From: JBFGWM01 sp041588495
GTDB taxonomy: Bacteria > Pseudomonadota > Gammaproteobacteria > Pseudomonadales > JBFGWM01
Reading direction: 5' to 3'
NCBI GenBank assembly: GCA_041588495.1
Contig: JBFGWM010000029.1
Coordinates: 1 to 16,932 of the forward strand
Length of the DNA stretch: 16,932 nucleotides
The notes beneath the pieces were generated by a model. It ran no database searches, was not told the origin of the DNA, and worked only from the letters and a program-made list of their open reading frames with translations. This document shows, piece after piece, positions 1-8,296 of the stretch; within the stretch, counting starts at the first letter, position 1; the number at the start of each line of letters is the position of its first letter. Made by a program: the position numbers and the translations under genes.

Positions 1-1492
<1,492 letters not shown>

Positions 1493-1557
1493 CCCCGCGC
1501 GCGCCGGACCGCGCGGCTCTGGCTATGCTGGATTGATGACCCCGTCCGGAACCTGCC

Positions 1558-2880
1558 GTGAGATCTGACCGCACCCGCGAGATCCTGACCCTCGGCATGC
1601 CGATCATGGGGGCGATGGTCTCCCAGAGCATTCTGAACCTGGTCGACGCGGCCATGGTCGGCGTCCTCGGTGAGACCGCTCTCGCCGGGGTCGGCATCGG
1701 CAGCTACGCCAACTTCATGGCCGTGGCCATCGTCATCGGCCTCAGCACCGGTGTGCAGGCCATGGTCGCCCGGCGCAAGGGCGAGGGACGCATGGAGCGC
1801 GCCGCGGTCCCGCTCAATGGCGGCCTGTTGCTGGCGGTGCTGCTCGGGGTTCCCCTGACCATTGCCTTCCTGTTCTTTGCCCCGGAAGTGCTGGCGATCC
1901 TCAATAACGATCCCGAGGTCCGCGAGGTCGCGGTGCCGTACTTCCAGGCGCGGATCCTCGCGGTGCTCGCCATCGGCTTCAACTTCTCGTTCCGCGGTTA
2001 CTGGAACGGGATCAACCAGTCCGGCACCTACATGCGCACCCTGGTGATCATGCACGTGTGCAACGTGGCGATCAGCTACTGCCTGATCTTCGGCAAGCTC
2101 GGACTGCCGGAGATGGGCGCCACCGGCGCCGGCCTTGGCACCTCGATCTCCCTGTACATCGGCACCCTGATCTACCTGTTCCTGACTCTCCGCCATGGCA
2201 GGGCCCACGGTTTCCTGCACGGCTTCCCCGACCGCGAGACCATGCGCACCATGGTCCGCCTGTCGGTCCCCAATTCCCTGCAACAACTGTTCTTTGCCGC
2301 CGGCATCACCGCCCTGTTCTGGATCATCGGCCTGGTGGGCACCGAGGAACTCGCCGTCGGCCATGTGCTGATCAGCCTGGTGCTGTTCCTGATCCTGCCC
2401 GCCATCGGCCTCGGCATCGCCGCCACCTCGCTGGTCAGCCAGGCCCTCGGGCGCGGCGACCCCGAGGACGCCTACCGCTGGGGTTGGGACGTGTACAAGG
2501 TCACCTTCATCATGCTGGTGTTGCTCGGCATGCCGATGTGGATCGCACCGGACCTGGTGCTGTCACTCTTCGTGCATGAACCGGAGTTGCTCGACCTCGG
2601 GCGTCTGCCCCTGCGCATCACCGGTTTCGGCATCTGCATCGACGCCTTGTCCATCGTCATGATGCAGTCGCTGCTGGGCGCCGGGGCCAATCGCGCCGTG
2701 CTGGGGGTGTCGCTGTTCACCCAGTGGGTGATCTTCCTGCCGGTGGCCTACCTCATCGGCCCCGTGCTGGGCTGGGGACTGCTGGCCATCTGGCTGGCGC
2801 AGATCGGCCAGCGGGCCATCTCCGGCGGGATCTTCGCCTGGCTGTGGCACAAGCGCGAATGGGTACACATCAGGATCTGA
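1558..2880 (+). CDS. MATE family multidrug/sodium efflux transporter
   Basis: This 440-residue polytopic inner-membrane protein belongs to the MATE (NorM/DinF-like) family, which exports drugs or metabolites in exchange for Na+ or H+. Support comes from the opening (ILTLGMPIMGAMVSQSILN, then a VDAAMVG segment), the family's usual length, about 12 hydrophobic segments, and the NDPEVREVAVPYFQARI stretch typical after the second helix pair. The start is a GTG at 1558; ATGs just upstream (1525, 1536) run into stops in their own frames. The ribosome site is weak. The DUF2970 gene begins 3 bases after the stop, so the two are probably co-transcribed. Subfamily and substrate cannot be told from the sequence; co-transcription with metH is possible but not shown. 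Confidence 0.92.
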   Translation: MRSDRTREILTLGMPIMGAMVSQSILNLVDAAMVGVLGETALAGVGIGSYANFMAVAIVIGLSTGVQAMVARRKGEGRMERAAVPLNGGLLLAVLLGVPLTIAFLFFAPEVLAILNNDPEVREVAVPYFQARILAVLAIGFNFSFRGYWNGINQSGTYMRTLVIMHVCNVAISYCLIFGKLGLPEMGATGAGLGTSISLYIGTLIYLFLTLRHGRAHGFLHGFPDRETMRTMVRLSVPNSLQQLFFAAGITALFWIIGLVGTEELAVGHVLISLVLFLILPAIGLGIAATSLVSQALGRGDPEDAYRWGWDVYKVTFIMLVLLGMPMWIAPDLVLSLFVHEPELLDLGRLPLRITGFGICIDALSIVMMQSLLGAGANRAVLGVSLFTQWVIFLPVAYLIGPVLGWGLLAIWLAQIGQRAISGGIFAWLWHKREWVHIRI

Positions 2881-2883
2881 GGC

Positions 2884-3111
2884 ATGGCGGAAGAACCGGA
2901 CGATGAGCGACAGCCCCGGCCGGGGCTCCTGCAGGTGCTGCAAAGTGTGCTGGGCGCGGCTTTCGGCGTGCAGAGTTCGCGGCGTCGCGAGCAGGACTTC
3001 CGCCACGGCAGCGCGGGGGTCTACATTGCCGCGGGAATTGCGTTCACCATAACCTTCGTGCTGATCGTGGTGTTGGTGGTGCGCCTGGTGCTGGCAAAGG
3101 CCGGAGCCTGA
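2884..3111 (+). CDS. DUF2970 family small membrane protein
   Basis: A 75-residue protein of unknown function that I recognise as DUF2970. A charged N-terminus (about 16 residues) leads into LLQVLQSVLGAAFGVQS, then a basic patch with RRREQDF, and ends in one strong transmembrane helix at about residues 46-71. The LQSVLGAAFGVQ-x-RRxQDF-xxGS pattern followed by a single C-terminal helix is the family hallmark. The ATG lies 3 bases after the MATE stop, with TGAGGC immediately before it, which suggests translational coupling. The family is common in proteobacteria next to unrelated genes; no function is known to me, and a role as accessory to the transporter is only inference. Confidence 0.85.
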   Translation: MAEEPDDERQPRPGLLQVLQSVLGAAFGVQSSRRREQDFRHGSAGVYIAAGIAFTITFVLIVVLVVRLVLAKAGA

Positions 3112-3126
3112 AAGGCAGCGCCGGGA

Positions 3127-3145
3127 GGCGGGCGACTGGCCCGCC
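3127..3145. terminator. GC-rich hairpin between convergent genes, possible bidirectional terminator
   Basis: GGCGGGC (3127-3133) and GCCCGCC (3139-3145) form a perfect 7-bp stem with a 5-base loop, followed by a GC palindrome CCGGCGCCGG at 3151-3160. It sits between the stop of the DUF2970 gene and the stop of the minus-strand small gene, where a shared terminator is expected. Neither strand has a T-run after the stem, so intrinsic termination is doubtful. Confidence 0.35.
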
Positions 3146-3169
3146 GGCCCCCGGCGCCGGGATCGGGTC

Positions 3170-3301
3170 TTATTGCTGGCTGACCCAGTAGACGGCCAGG
3201 GAAACGGCCAGCAGGATCACCGCGAGGGAGGCAAAGATGTCCGCCGTGGCGTCGCTGGACCATTCGCCTTCGTTATGCATTTCCTGATCGGTCTCGCTCA
3301 T
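3170..3301 (-). CDS. Small single-helix membrane protein, 43 residues, unknown function
   Basis: I do not recognise a named family. The 43-residue product has an acidic N-terminal half (MSETDQEMHNEGEW) and one C-terminal hydrophobic helix at about residues 23-40, ending YWVSQQ. The start is well supported: minus-strand ATG at 3301 is preceded by GGAGAT (3313-3308) at 6-base spacing, and a TACAAT box lies about 35 bases upstream. It is transcribed away from the sulfite reductase gene and converges with the DUF2970 gene. The frame stays open upstream, antisense to cysI, but that extension is a GC-bias artefact. Predicted topology is N-terminus in the cytoplasm, by inference only. The clear ribosome site and membrane helix make a real gene likely. 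Confidence 0.68.
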   Translation of the reverse strand: MSETDQEMHNEGEWSSDATADIFASLAVILLAVSLAVYWVSQQ

Positions 3302-3336
3302 CGTGGGATCTCCGCCCGTCGGTTTTGACGCTGGGC

Positions 3337-3365
3337 ATTGTACCCACTGCGGTGGCCACGGGAAA
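3337..3365 (-). promoter_or_regulatory. Candidate sigma-70 promoter of the 43-residue membrane protein gene
   Basis: On the minus strand TTTCCC (3365-3360) and TACAAT (3342-3337) are separated by 17 bases; the -10 box is a 5/6 match, the -35 box only 3/6. Transcription would start near 3330, giving a leader of about 30 bases with the GGAGAT ribosome site. Confidence 0.4.
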
Positions 3366-3374
3366 GGCTCACGG

Positions 3375-3422
3375 AAGCCCGGGGGCTTTATTCCTGCCTG
3401 CCCGTTTCTTATTCGAAAACGG
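3375..3422 (+). other. Two adjacent hairpins upstream of the sulfite reductase gene
   Basis: AAGCC (3375-3379) pairs with GGCTT (3384-3388) over a CGGG loop and is followed by TTATT, resembling a short intrinsic terminator on the plus strand. CCGTTT (3402-3407) pairs with AAACGG (3417-3422) over a 9-base loop. They lie in the 249-base gap between divergent genes, upstream of the likely cysI promoter. They could insulate cysI from read-through or form an operator or leader structure; the sequence does not decide. Confidence 0.35.
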
Positions 3423-3455
3423 TCGTTGTCCGGAGCGCCGGAGGCGCCCGTCTTG

Positions 3456-3485
3456 TTGCCTCGCAAACCCCGCGTGAAATACAAT
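3456..3485 (+). promoter_or_regulatory. Candidate sigma-70 promoter of the cysI-DUF934 pair
   Basis: TTGCCT (3456-3461) and TACAAT (3480-3485) are separated by 18 bases. The -10 box matches 5/6 and the -35 box 4/6, good for such a GC-rich genome. Transcription would begin near 3492, leaving a leader of about 60 bases before the ATG at 3551. I cannot identify a CysB site. Confidence 0.5.
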
Positions 3486-3550
3486 AGCGGATTGATCCGG
3501 GTTCCCAAGCCCTTATTTTTCCAGCGGTTATCACCGCCGCCGAGAGGCCC

Positions 3551-5212
3551 ATGTACCAGTACGACAACTACGATCACCAGATGCTGAAGGATCGTGTCCG
3601 GCAGTTTCGCGGACAGACCGACCGCTACCTCGCCGGGCAGCTCAGCGACGAGGAGTTCCTGCCCCTGCGCCTTCAGAACGGGCTCTACATCCAGCGTCAC
3701 GCGCCGATGCTGCGCGTCGCCGTGCCCTACGGCCTGCTGTCCTCGAAGCAGGTGCGCATGCTCGCGCACATCGCGCGCAAGTACGACAAGGGCTATGGGC
3801 ACTTCAGCACGCGCCAGAACATCCAGTTCAACTGGCCGGAGCTGGAGCGTGTCCCGGACATCCTTGCCGACCTGGCGTCGGTGGAGATGCACGCCATCCA
3901 GACCAGCGGCAACTGCATCCGCAACATCACCACCGACCAGTTCGCGGGAATCGCCGCCGACGAGATTCTCGATCCGCGACCGTATTGCGAGATCCTGCGC
4001 CAGTGGTCGACGTTTCACCCCGAGTTCGCCTTCCTGCCGCGCAAGTTCAAGATTGCCGTCAACGCCGCGAAGGCGGACCGCGCCGCGACCCAGGTCCATG
4101 ACATCGGCATCTACCTGTTCCACGACGACGCCGGCGAAGTGCGCGCGAAGGTCATGGTCGGCGGCGGCCTGGGACGTACCCCGGCGATCGGTGTGGCGAT
4201 CTGCGAGGATCTCCCGGAAAAACACCTGCTCACCTACCTCGAGGCCATCCTGCGCGTGTACAACCGCTACGGGGACCGCGAAAACAAGTACAAGGCGCGC
4301 ATCAAGATCCTGGTCAAGGCGCTCGGCGCCGACCGTTTCCGGCAGATGGTCGAGGACGAATGGCGCCATTTCCGCGACGGCTCGGCGACCCTGATCGCCG
4401 AGGAACTCGATCGCGTGCGCGGGTTCTTCACCGCGCCCGAATATACAAAGTTCCCCGACGCATGCGCGGACCTGGATGAGAAGCTGGCCGCCGACCCGGC
4501 ATTCGCCCGCTGGTACCGTCACAACACCCATGACCACAAGGTGTCCGGCTACCGCGCGGTGACCCTGTCCCTGAAGGAGACCGGCAACCCGCCCGGCGAC
4601 GCCACCGACCGCCAGATGGATGCCGCCGCCGACCTCGCCGACGCATTCAGCTTCGGCGAACTGCGGGTCAGCCACGAGCAGAACCTGATCCTTTCCGATG
4701 TCCGCAAGGACGCCCTGTACGAGCTCTGGAAGCAGGCCACCGCGCACCGCTTCACGACACCCAACATCGGCATGCTGACCAACATCATCTGCTGCCCGGG
4801 CGGCGACTTCTGCTCGCTGGCCAACGCCAAGTCGATCCCGGTGGCCGAGGACATCCAGCGCCGCTTCGAGGACCTCGACTATCTCTACGACATCGGCGAG
4901 ATCGACCTCAACATCTCCGGGTGCATGAACGCCTGCGGCCACCACCACGTGGGCCACATCGGCGTGCTCGGCGTCGACAAGAAGGGCGAGGAATGGTACC
5001 AGCTCAAGCTGGGCGGCAGCTCCGGGATCGATGCCTCCCTGGGCGACATTCTCGGCAAGTCCTTCTCCCGCGCCGAGGTCACCGACGTGATCGAGAAGAT
5101 CGTGCAGCTCTACCTCGAACTGCGCAGCGACGAGTCGGAACGCTTCATCGACACCTATCGCCGGGTCGGCGTCGAACCCTTCAAGGAGCGCGTCTATGCA
5201 AAGGCTCATTAA
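3551..5212 (+). CDS. cysI: Nitrite/sulfite reductase hemoprotein (siroheme, 4Fe-4S; CysI type)
   Basis: This 553-residue cytoplasmic enzyme most likely reduces sulfite to sulfide by six electrons in assimilatory sulfur metabolism. The cluster and siroheme ligands are complete: CCPGGDFC (CX5C from C415 to C421) and GCMNACG (CX3C, C458 and C462). Substrate-binding residues of the family are visible: R88 in HFSTRQNIQ, R124 in SGNCIRN, and K165/K167 in PRKFKIA. The N-terminal MYQYDNYD and the FRGQTDRYLAGQLSDEEF segment closely resemble the Pseudomonas PA1838-type reductase as I remember it. The ATG at 3551 has GAGAGG 3 bases upstream. The overlapping DUF934 gene argues for sulfite rather than nitrite as substrate, although the annotation family covers both. 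No flavoprotein CysJ is in the window, so the electron donor is unknown. Confidence 0.93.
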   Translation: MYQYDNYDHQMLKDRVRQFRGQTDRYLAGQLSDEEFLPLRLQNGLYIQRHAPMLRVAVPYGLLSSKQVRMLAHIARKYDKGYGHFSTRQNIQFNWPELERVPDILADLASVEMHAIQTSGNCIRNITTDQFAGIAADEILDPRPYCEILRQWSTFHPEFAFLPRKFKIAVNAAKADRAATQVHDIGIYLFHDDAGEVRAKVMVGGGLGRTPAIGVAICEDLPEKHLLTYLEAILRVYNRYGDRENKYKARIKILVKALGADRFRQMVEDEWRHFRDGSATLIAEELDRVRGFFTAPEYTKFPDACADLDEKLAADPAFARWYRHNTHDHKVSGYRAVTLSLKETGNPPGDATDRQMDAAADLADAFSFGELRVSHEQNLILSDVRKDALYELWKQATAHRFTTPNIGMLTNIICCPGGDFCSLANAKSIPVAEDIQRRFEDLDYLYDIGEIDLNISGCMNACGHHHVGHIGVLGVDKKGEEWYQLKLGGSSGIDASLGDILGKSFSRAEVTDVIEKIVQLYLELRSDESERFIDTYRRVGVEPFKERVYAKAH

Positions 5213-5705
5213 CGAGCAGGGCCTGGTCGACGACCGCTGGACCCTGCTACCGGCGAGCGAGTCACCGGAAAGCGCGGACCTCCCCGAGGGCGACCTCATC
5301 GTCCCGCTCAACGTGTGGCAGGCGCGCGGCGACGAACTGCGCGCCCGTGACGGCGCCGTGGGCGTCTGGCTCGACAGTACCGAGGAACCGGAATCCATTG
5401 CCGACGACCTCGATACGCTCGGCCTGGTGGCGATCAATTTTCCGGTGTTCCGCGACGGCCGCGGTTTCTCCTCCGCGCGGATCCTGCGCGACCGCTACGC
5501 CTACCGGGGCGAGGTTCGCGCCATCGGCGACGTGCTACGCGACCAGTTGTTCTACATGAAGCGCTGTGGTTTCGACACCTTCGCCCTGCGCGAGGATCAG
5601 GACGTCGAGGCCGCGATCGAGGCGTTCCGGGATTTTGCCCACACCTACCAGGCAGCGGCCGACGATCCCGAACCCCTGTTCCGCAGGCGTATCAACGGGG
5701 ACTGA
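5196..5705 (+). CDS. DUF934 protein, sulfite reductase partner
   Basis: A 169-residue soluble protein of the DUF934 family, which in proteobacteria is almost always encoded right after the CysI-type reductase and is presumed to help in sulfite reduction. The conserved core is present: FPVFRDGRGFSSARILR, then YRGEVRAIGDVLRDQLFYM, then KRCGFDTFALRE, covering about residues 83-130. Its ATG lies inside the reductase gene (17-base overlap) with AAGGAG at 5183-5188, 7 bases upstream, so translation is probably coupled. The biochemical role is not established to my knowledge; I infer an accessory or electron-transfer function from context only. Confidence 0.9.
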   Translation: MQRLINEQGLVDDRWTLLPASESPESADLPEGDLIVPLNVWQARGDELRARDGAVGVWLDSTEEPESIADDLDTLGLVAINFPVFRDGRGFSSARILRDRYAYRGEVRAIGDVLRDQLFYMKRCGFDTFALREDQDVEAAIEAFRDFAHTYQAAADDPEPLFRRRINGD

Positions 5706-5771
5706 GTCCGCGCCGGACAAGCACCGCGCCCATTCTCCGGGCACAAATTTCCAGCGCCGTGCGTGCGAAGA

Positions 5772-5801
5772 TTTTTCGTATCCGCATGAATGACTTACAA
5801 T
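5772..5801 (+). promoter_or_regulatory. Candidate promoter of the cation/proton antiporter gene
   Basis: TACAAT (5796-5801) is a 5/6 match to a sigma-70 -10 box, with a T-run, TTTTTC (5772-5777), 18 bases upstream as a poor -35. Because the -10 box overlaps the ATG at 5800, that ATG would lie upstream of the transcript start (about 5808). This favours the next ATG, 5836, as the translation start. Confidence 0.4.
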
Positions 5802-5835
5802 GCTGTTCGGGGCACAGGTCAGGCAGCAGGCGGCG

Positions 5836-7005
5836 ATGGAAGGCAGTTCGGTACCCTACTCGTTCTTCCTGATCTTCTCGGGAGCCGCGGTACTCGCCTC
5901 GTTTGCCCTATACACGCGACAACCCCTGCTGGTCGCCTACATCGCGATCGGCGCGCTGTTCGGCCCTTCCGGCCTCCATCTCACCACCGACACCGCGATT
6001 CTCAAGGAAATCGCCAAGATCGGGATCATCTTCCTGCTGTTCCTGCTCGGCCTCGACATGCAGCCCAAGAACCTGCTGCATACGCTCCGCGAGGCGACCT
6101 TCGTCGGCCTGGTGAGTTCGCTGCTGTTCGCCGGCTTCGGTTTCGGGGTGGGCTGGATGTTCGGCTTCACCACCGTCGAGTCCCTGATCATCGGCGTCGC
6201 CATGATGTTCTCGAGCACCATCATCGGCATCAAGCTGCTGCCGACCACGGTGCTGCACCACCGCCATACCGGTGAGATCGTCGTCGGCCTGCTGCTTTTG
6301 CAGGACCTCATCGCCATTCTCGTCCTGTTATTGCTGCACAGCGGCGATTCCGAGGGCTTCGCGGTGCACAAGCTGGCCATTGCGGCGCTTTCCCTGCCGG
6401 TGCTGATCGTGGCCTCTTACCTGTTCGTGCGCTACGTGCTGGTCGACCTGTTCCGCCGCTTCGACCGTTTCCATGAATACGTGTTCCTGCTGGCAATCGG
6501 CTGGTGCCTGGGCATCGCCGAACTGGCCCATGCCGCCAACCTGTCCCACGAGATCGGCGCATTCATTGCCGGGGTGGCGCTGGCGACCTCGCCGATCTCC
6601 CAGTACATCGCCACCAGCCTCAAGCCGCTGCGCGACTTCTTCCTGATCCTGTTCTTCTTTTCCCTGGGCGCGGGGCTCGACCTGGCCCTGGTCATGGACG
6701 TGCTGGTCCCGTCCATCCTGCTCGCAGGACTGGTACTGGTGATCAAGCCGGTGGTGTTCTGGGGATTGCTGCGCCAGGCCGCGGAGTCCCGGCGCCTGGC
6801 CTGGGAAGTGGGCTTCCGGCTCGGTCAGAACAGCGAGTTTTCCCTGCTCATCGCGTTTATCGCCACGGGAACCGCACTGATCAGCAACGAGGCCTCGCAC
6901 CTGATCCAGGCGACCGCGATCATCAGTTTCCTGGTGTCCTCGTATATCGTGGTGTTCAACTTCCCGTCGCCGATCGCGGTGTCCGACAAGCTGCGCCGCG
7001 ACTGA
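5836..7005 (+). CDS. CPA2 family cation/proton antiporter (KefB/Na+/H+ exchanger-like)
   Basis: An inner-membrane transporter exchanging K+ or Na+ for protons. From ATG 5836 the product has 389 residues and about 12 hydrophobic helices, and begins directly before the first helix (VPYSFFLIFSGAAVL). Family marks are LLFLLGLDM, FSSTIIGIKLL, the LLLLQDLIAI motif (Q156-D157), SHEIGAFIAGVALA, LKPLRDFFLILFFFSLG, and RLGQNSEFSLLIA near residues 328-340. There is no C-terminal TrkA-N/RCK domain, so it is the membrane module alone, unlike KefB/KefC. A longer start at 5800 (401 residues) is possible but overlaps the likely -10 box. The gene converges on sohB with only 36 bases between stops. Ion specificity cannot be judged. 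Confidence 0.9.
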   Translation: MEGSSVPYSFFLIFSGAAVLASFALYTRQPLLVAYIAIGALFGPSGLHLTTDTAILKEIAKIGIIFLLFLLGLDMQPKNLLHTLREATFVGLVSSLLFAGFGFGVGWMFGFTTVESLIIGVAMMFSSTIIGIKLLPTTVLHHRHTGEIVVGLLLLQDLIAILVLLLLHSGDSEGFAVHKLAIAALSLPVLIVASYLFVRYVLVDLFRRFDRFHEYVFLLAIGWCLGIAELAHAANLSHEIGAFIAGVALATSPISQYIATSLKPLRDFFLILFFFSLGAGLDLALVMDVLVPSILLAGLVLVIKPVVFWGLLRQAAESRRLAWEVGFRLGQNSEFSLLIAFIATGTALISNEASHLIQATAIISFLVSSYIVVFNFPSPIAVSDKLRRD

Positions 7006-7041
7006 GGGTCACGGCCAGTCCGGGATGCACCGGGAACAGAA

Positions 7042-8112
7042 CTAGCTGAAAAAACGCAGCGACTGCAGGCGCTGCAGCCAGGACAGGATCAGCCGGTCGG
7101 CGGCCTGCTCCACGGCGAGACCGAGTTTTTCCGGCAGCGATTTCTTCTCGACCCACGACACCTCGAACACGTCCGCCGCCTTGCAGCGCTCCACCAGCAC
7201 CTCGTCGCTGGTGCGGATCTCGTCGACCAGGCCGCGGTCCAGGGCGCGCGTGCCGAACCAGACCTCGCCGGTGGCGACGTTCTCGACGTCGACCGAGGGA
7301 CGGTTCTCGGCAATGAACTCCTTGAACAGGGCGTGGGTATCCTCGAGATCCTCCATGAACTTGGCGCGACCCTTGTCGGTGTTCTCCCCGAACACCGTGA
7401 GGGTGCGCTTGTACTCACCCGCGGTCAGCAGTTCGTAGTCAATGTCGTGCTTGCGCAGCAGGCGGTGGAAGTTGGGAATCTGCGCGACCACGCCGATGGA
7501 TCCGGTTACCGCGAACGGCGCGGCCACGATGCGATCGGCCACGCAGGCCATCATGTAGCCGCCGCTGGCGGCGACCTTGTCCACGCATACCGTGAGCGGT
7601 ATTCCCGCCGAGCGCACCCGCGCCAGTTGCGAGGCGGCCAGGCCGTAGGAATGCACCATGCCCCCGGGACTCTCCAGGCGCACCAGGATCTCGTCCTCGG
7701 CGCTGGCCAGGGACAACACCGAGGTGATTTCCTCGCGCAACGAGGATACCGCGCTGGCGCGGATGTCGCCGTGGAAGTCGAGCACGAAAACCCGCGGGCG
7801 CGTCTCAGGGGCCTCCTCGCCGGCAGCTACCGCGGCCTTCTGTGCCTTCGCGGCTTCCTTGTGGCGCTGTTTCTCGGCCTTTTTCCAGCGCTTGTTCTCC
7901 TGCTTCAGGGCTTCCGGTTCGAGCAGCGCCTCCTTGAGGGCCCAGCCGCGGGCCTCGAGATCGCGGTTGATCCGCCGCACCTCGACGTGGCCGCTGCGCT
8001 CACTGCGTACCCGTTGTCCGAGGTTGGCGATCGTCCCCACCACAACGAGAATCGCGACAACGATGGTCACTGCCTTGGCAAGAAAAATGCCGTATTCGCT
8101 CACAAATTCCAC
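7042..8112 (-). CDS. sohB: Probable inner-membrane serine protease SohB (peptidase S49)
   Basis: SohB-type proteins are membrane-anchored peptidases of the SppA clan, with the active domain in the periplasm, thought to act on signal peptides or misfolded membrane proteins. The product has 356 residues, close to the E. coli length. It has one N-terminal helix (about residues 9-30), a charged Lys/Glu/Ala-rich stalk (about 60-103), and the S49 domain starting at RVFVLDFHGDI. The catalytic dyad is intact: S183 in KVAASGGYMMA and K235 in GEYKRTLT, 52 residues apart as in characterised SppA enzymes. The start is GTG at 8112, with AGGAG (8124-8120) 7 bases upstream. Transcription is divergent from the receiver/pseudokinase gene and convergent with the antiporter gene. 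Confidence 0.94.
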   Translation of the reverse strand: MEFVSEYGIFLAKAVTIVVAILVVVGTIANLGQRVRSERSGHVEVRRINRDLEARGWALKEALLEPEALKQENKRWKKAEKQRHKEAAKAQKAAVAAGEEAPETRPRVFVLDFHGDIRASAVSSLREEITSVLSLASAEDEILVRLESPGGMVHSYGLAASQLARVRSAGIPLTVCVDKVAASGGYMMACVADRIVAAPFAVTGSIGVVAQIPNFHRLLRKHDIDYELLTAGEYKRTLTVFGENTDKGRAKFMEDLEDTHALFKEFIAENRPSVDVENVATGEVWFGTRALDRGLVDEIRTSDEVLVERCKAADVFEVSWVEKKSLPEKLGLAVEQAADRLILSWLQRLQSLRFFS

Positions 8113-8296
8113 GCGCTCGCTCCTGCCCCGCCTGGCCGCCGGGAGTTCCCGGCCGCTGAAAAAAGCCGATGATACCTGAATCGGGAGGCCGCCTCATGGG
8201 CCGGTGAGCAATCGTTTCGATTTGCGGCGGGCCCCAAATTCCGGGTGGCGAGGTTATACTGCAGGGACAGGTCAGTGTCATCGGGCGCATCAATCA
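8113..8296. promoter_or_regulatory. Divergent intergenic region between sohB and the hybrid regulator
   Basis: A 184-base gap that should hold both promoters. For the plus strand, TATACT at 8255-8260 is a good -10 box with no recognisable -35. For the minus strand, TATCAT (8174-8169) is a possible -10, also without a clear -35. The lack of -35 boxes may mean activator-dependent or alternative-sigma promoters; that is inference. Confidence 0.3.

Noticed and set aside
1495..1516. Hairpin CCGCGCG/CGCGCGG just after metH as a terminator
   Set aside because: The 7-bp stem is real, but there is no T-run and the low-complexity GC sequence makes chance pairing likely.
3302..5437. 755-codon minus-strand frame running antisense through cysI into the 43-residue gene
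   Set aside because: The sense strand encodes a reductase with all ligands and overlapping operon partner; the antisense peptide shows only the Val/Asp/Gly-rich composition expected from GC-rich codon shadowing. Only its last 43 codons have a ribosome site and plausible protein character.
8204..8296. Upstream GTG start for the hybrid regulator
   Set aside because: The added 31 residues precede the probable TATACT promoter element and show no domain character.
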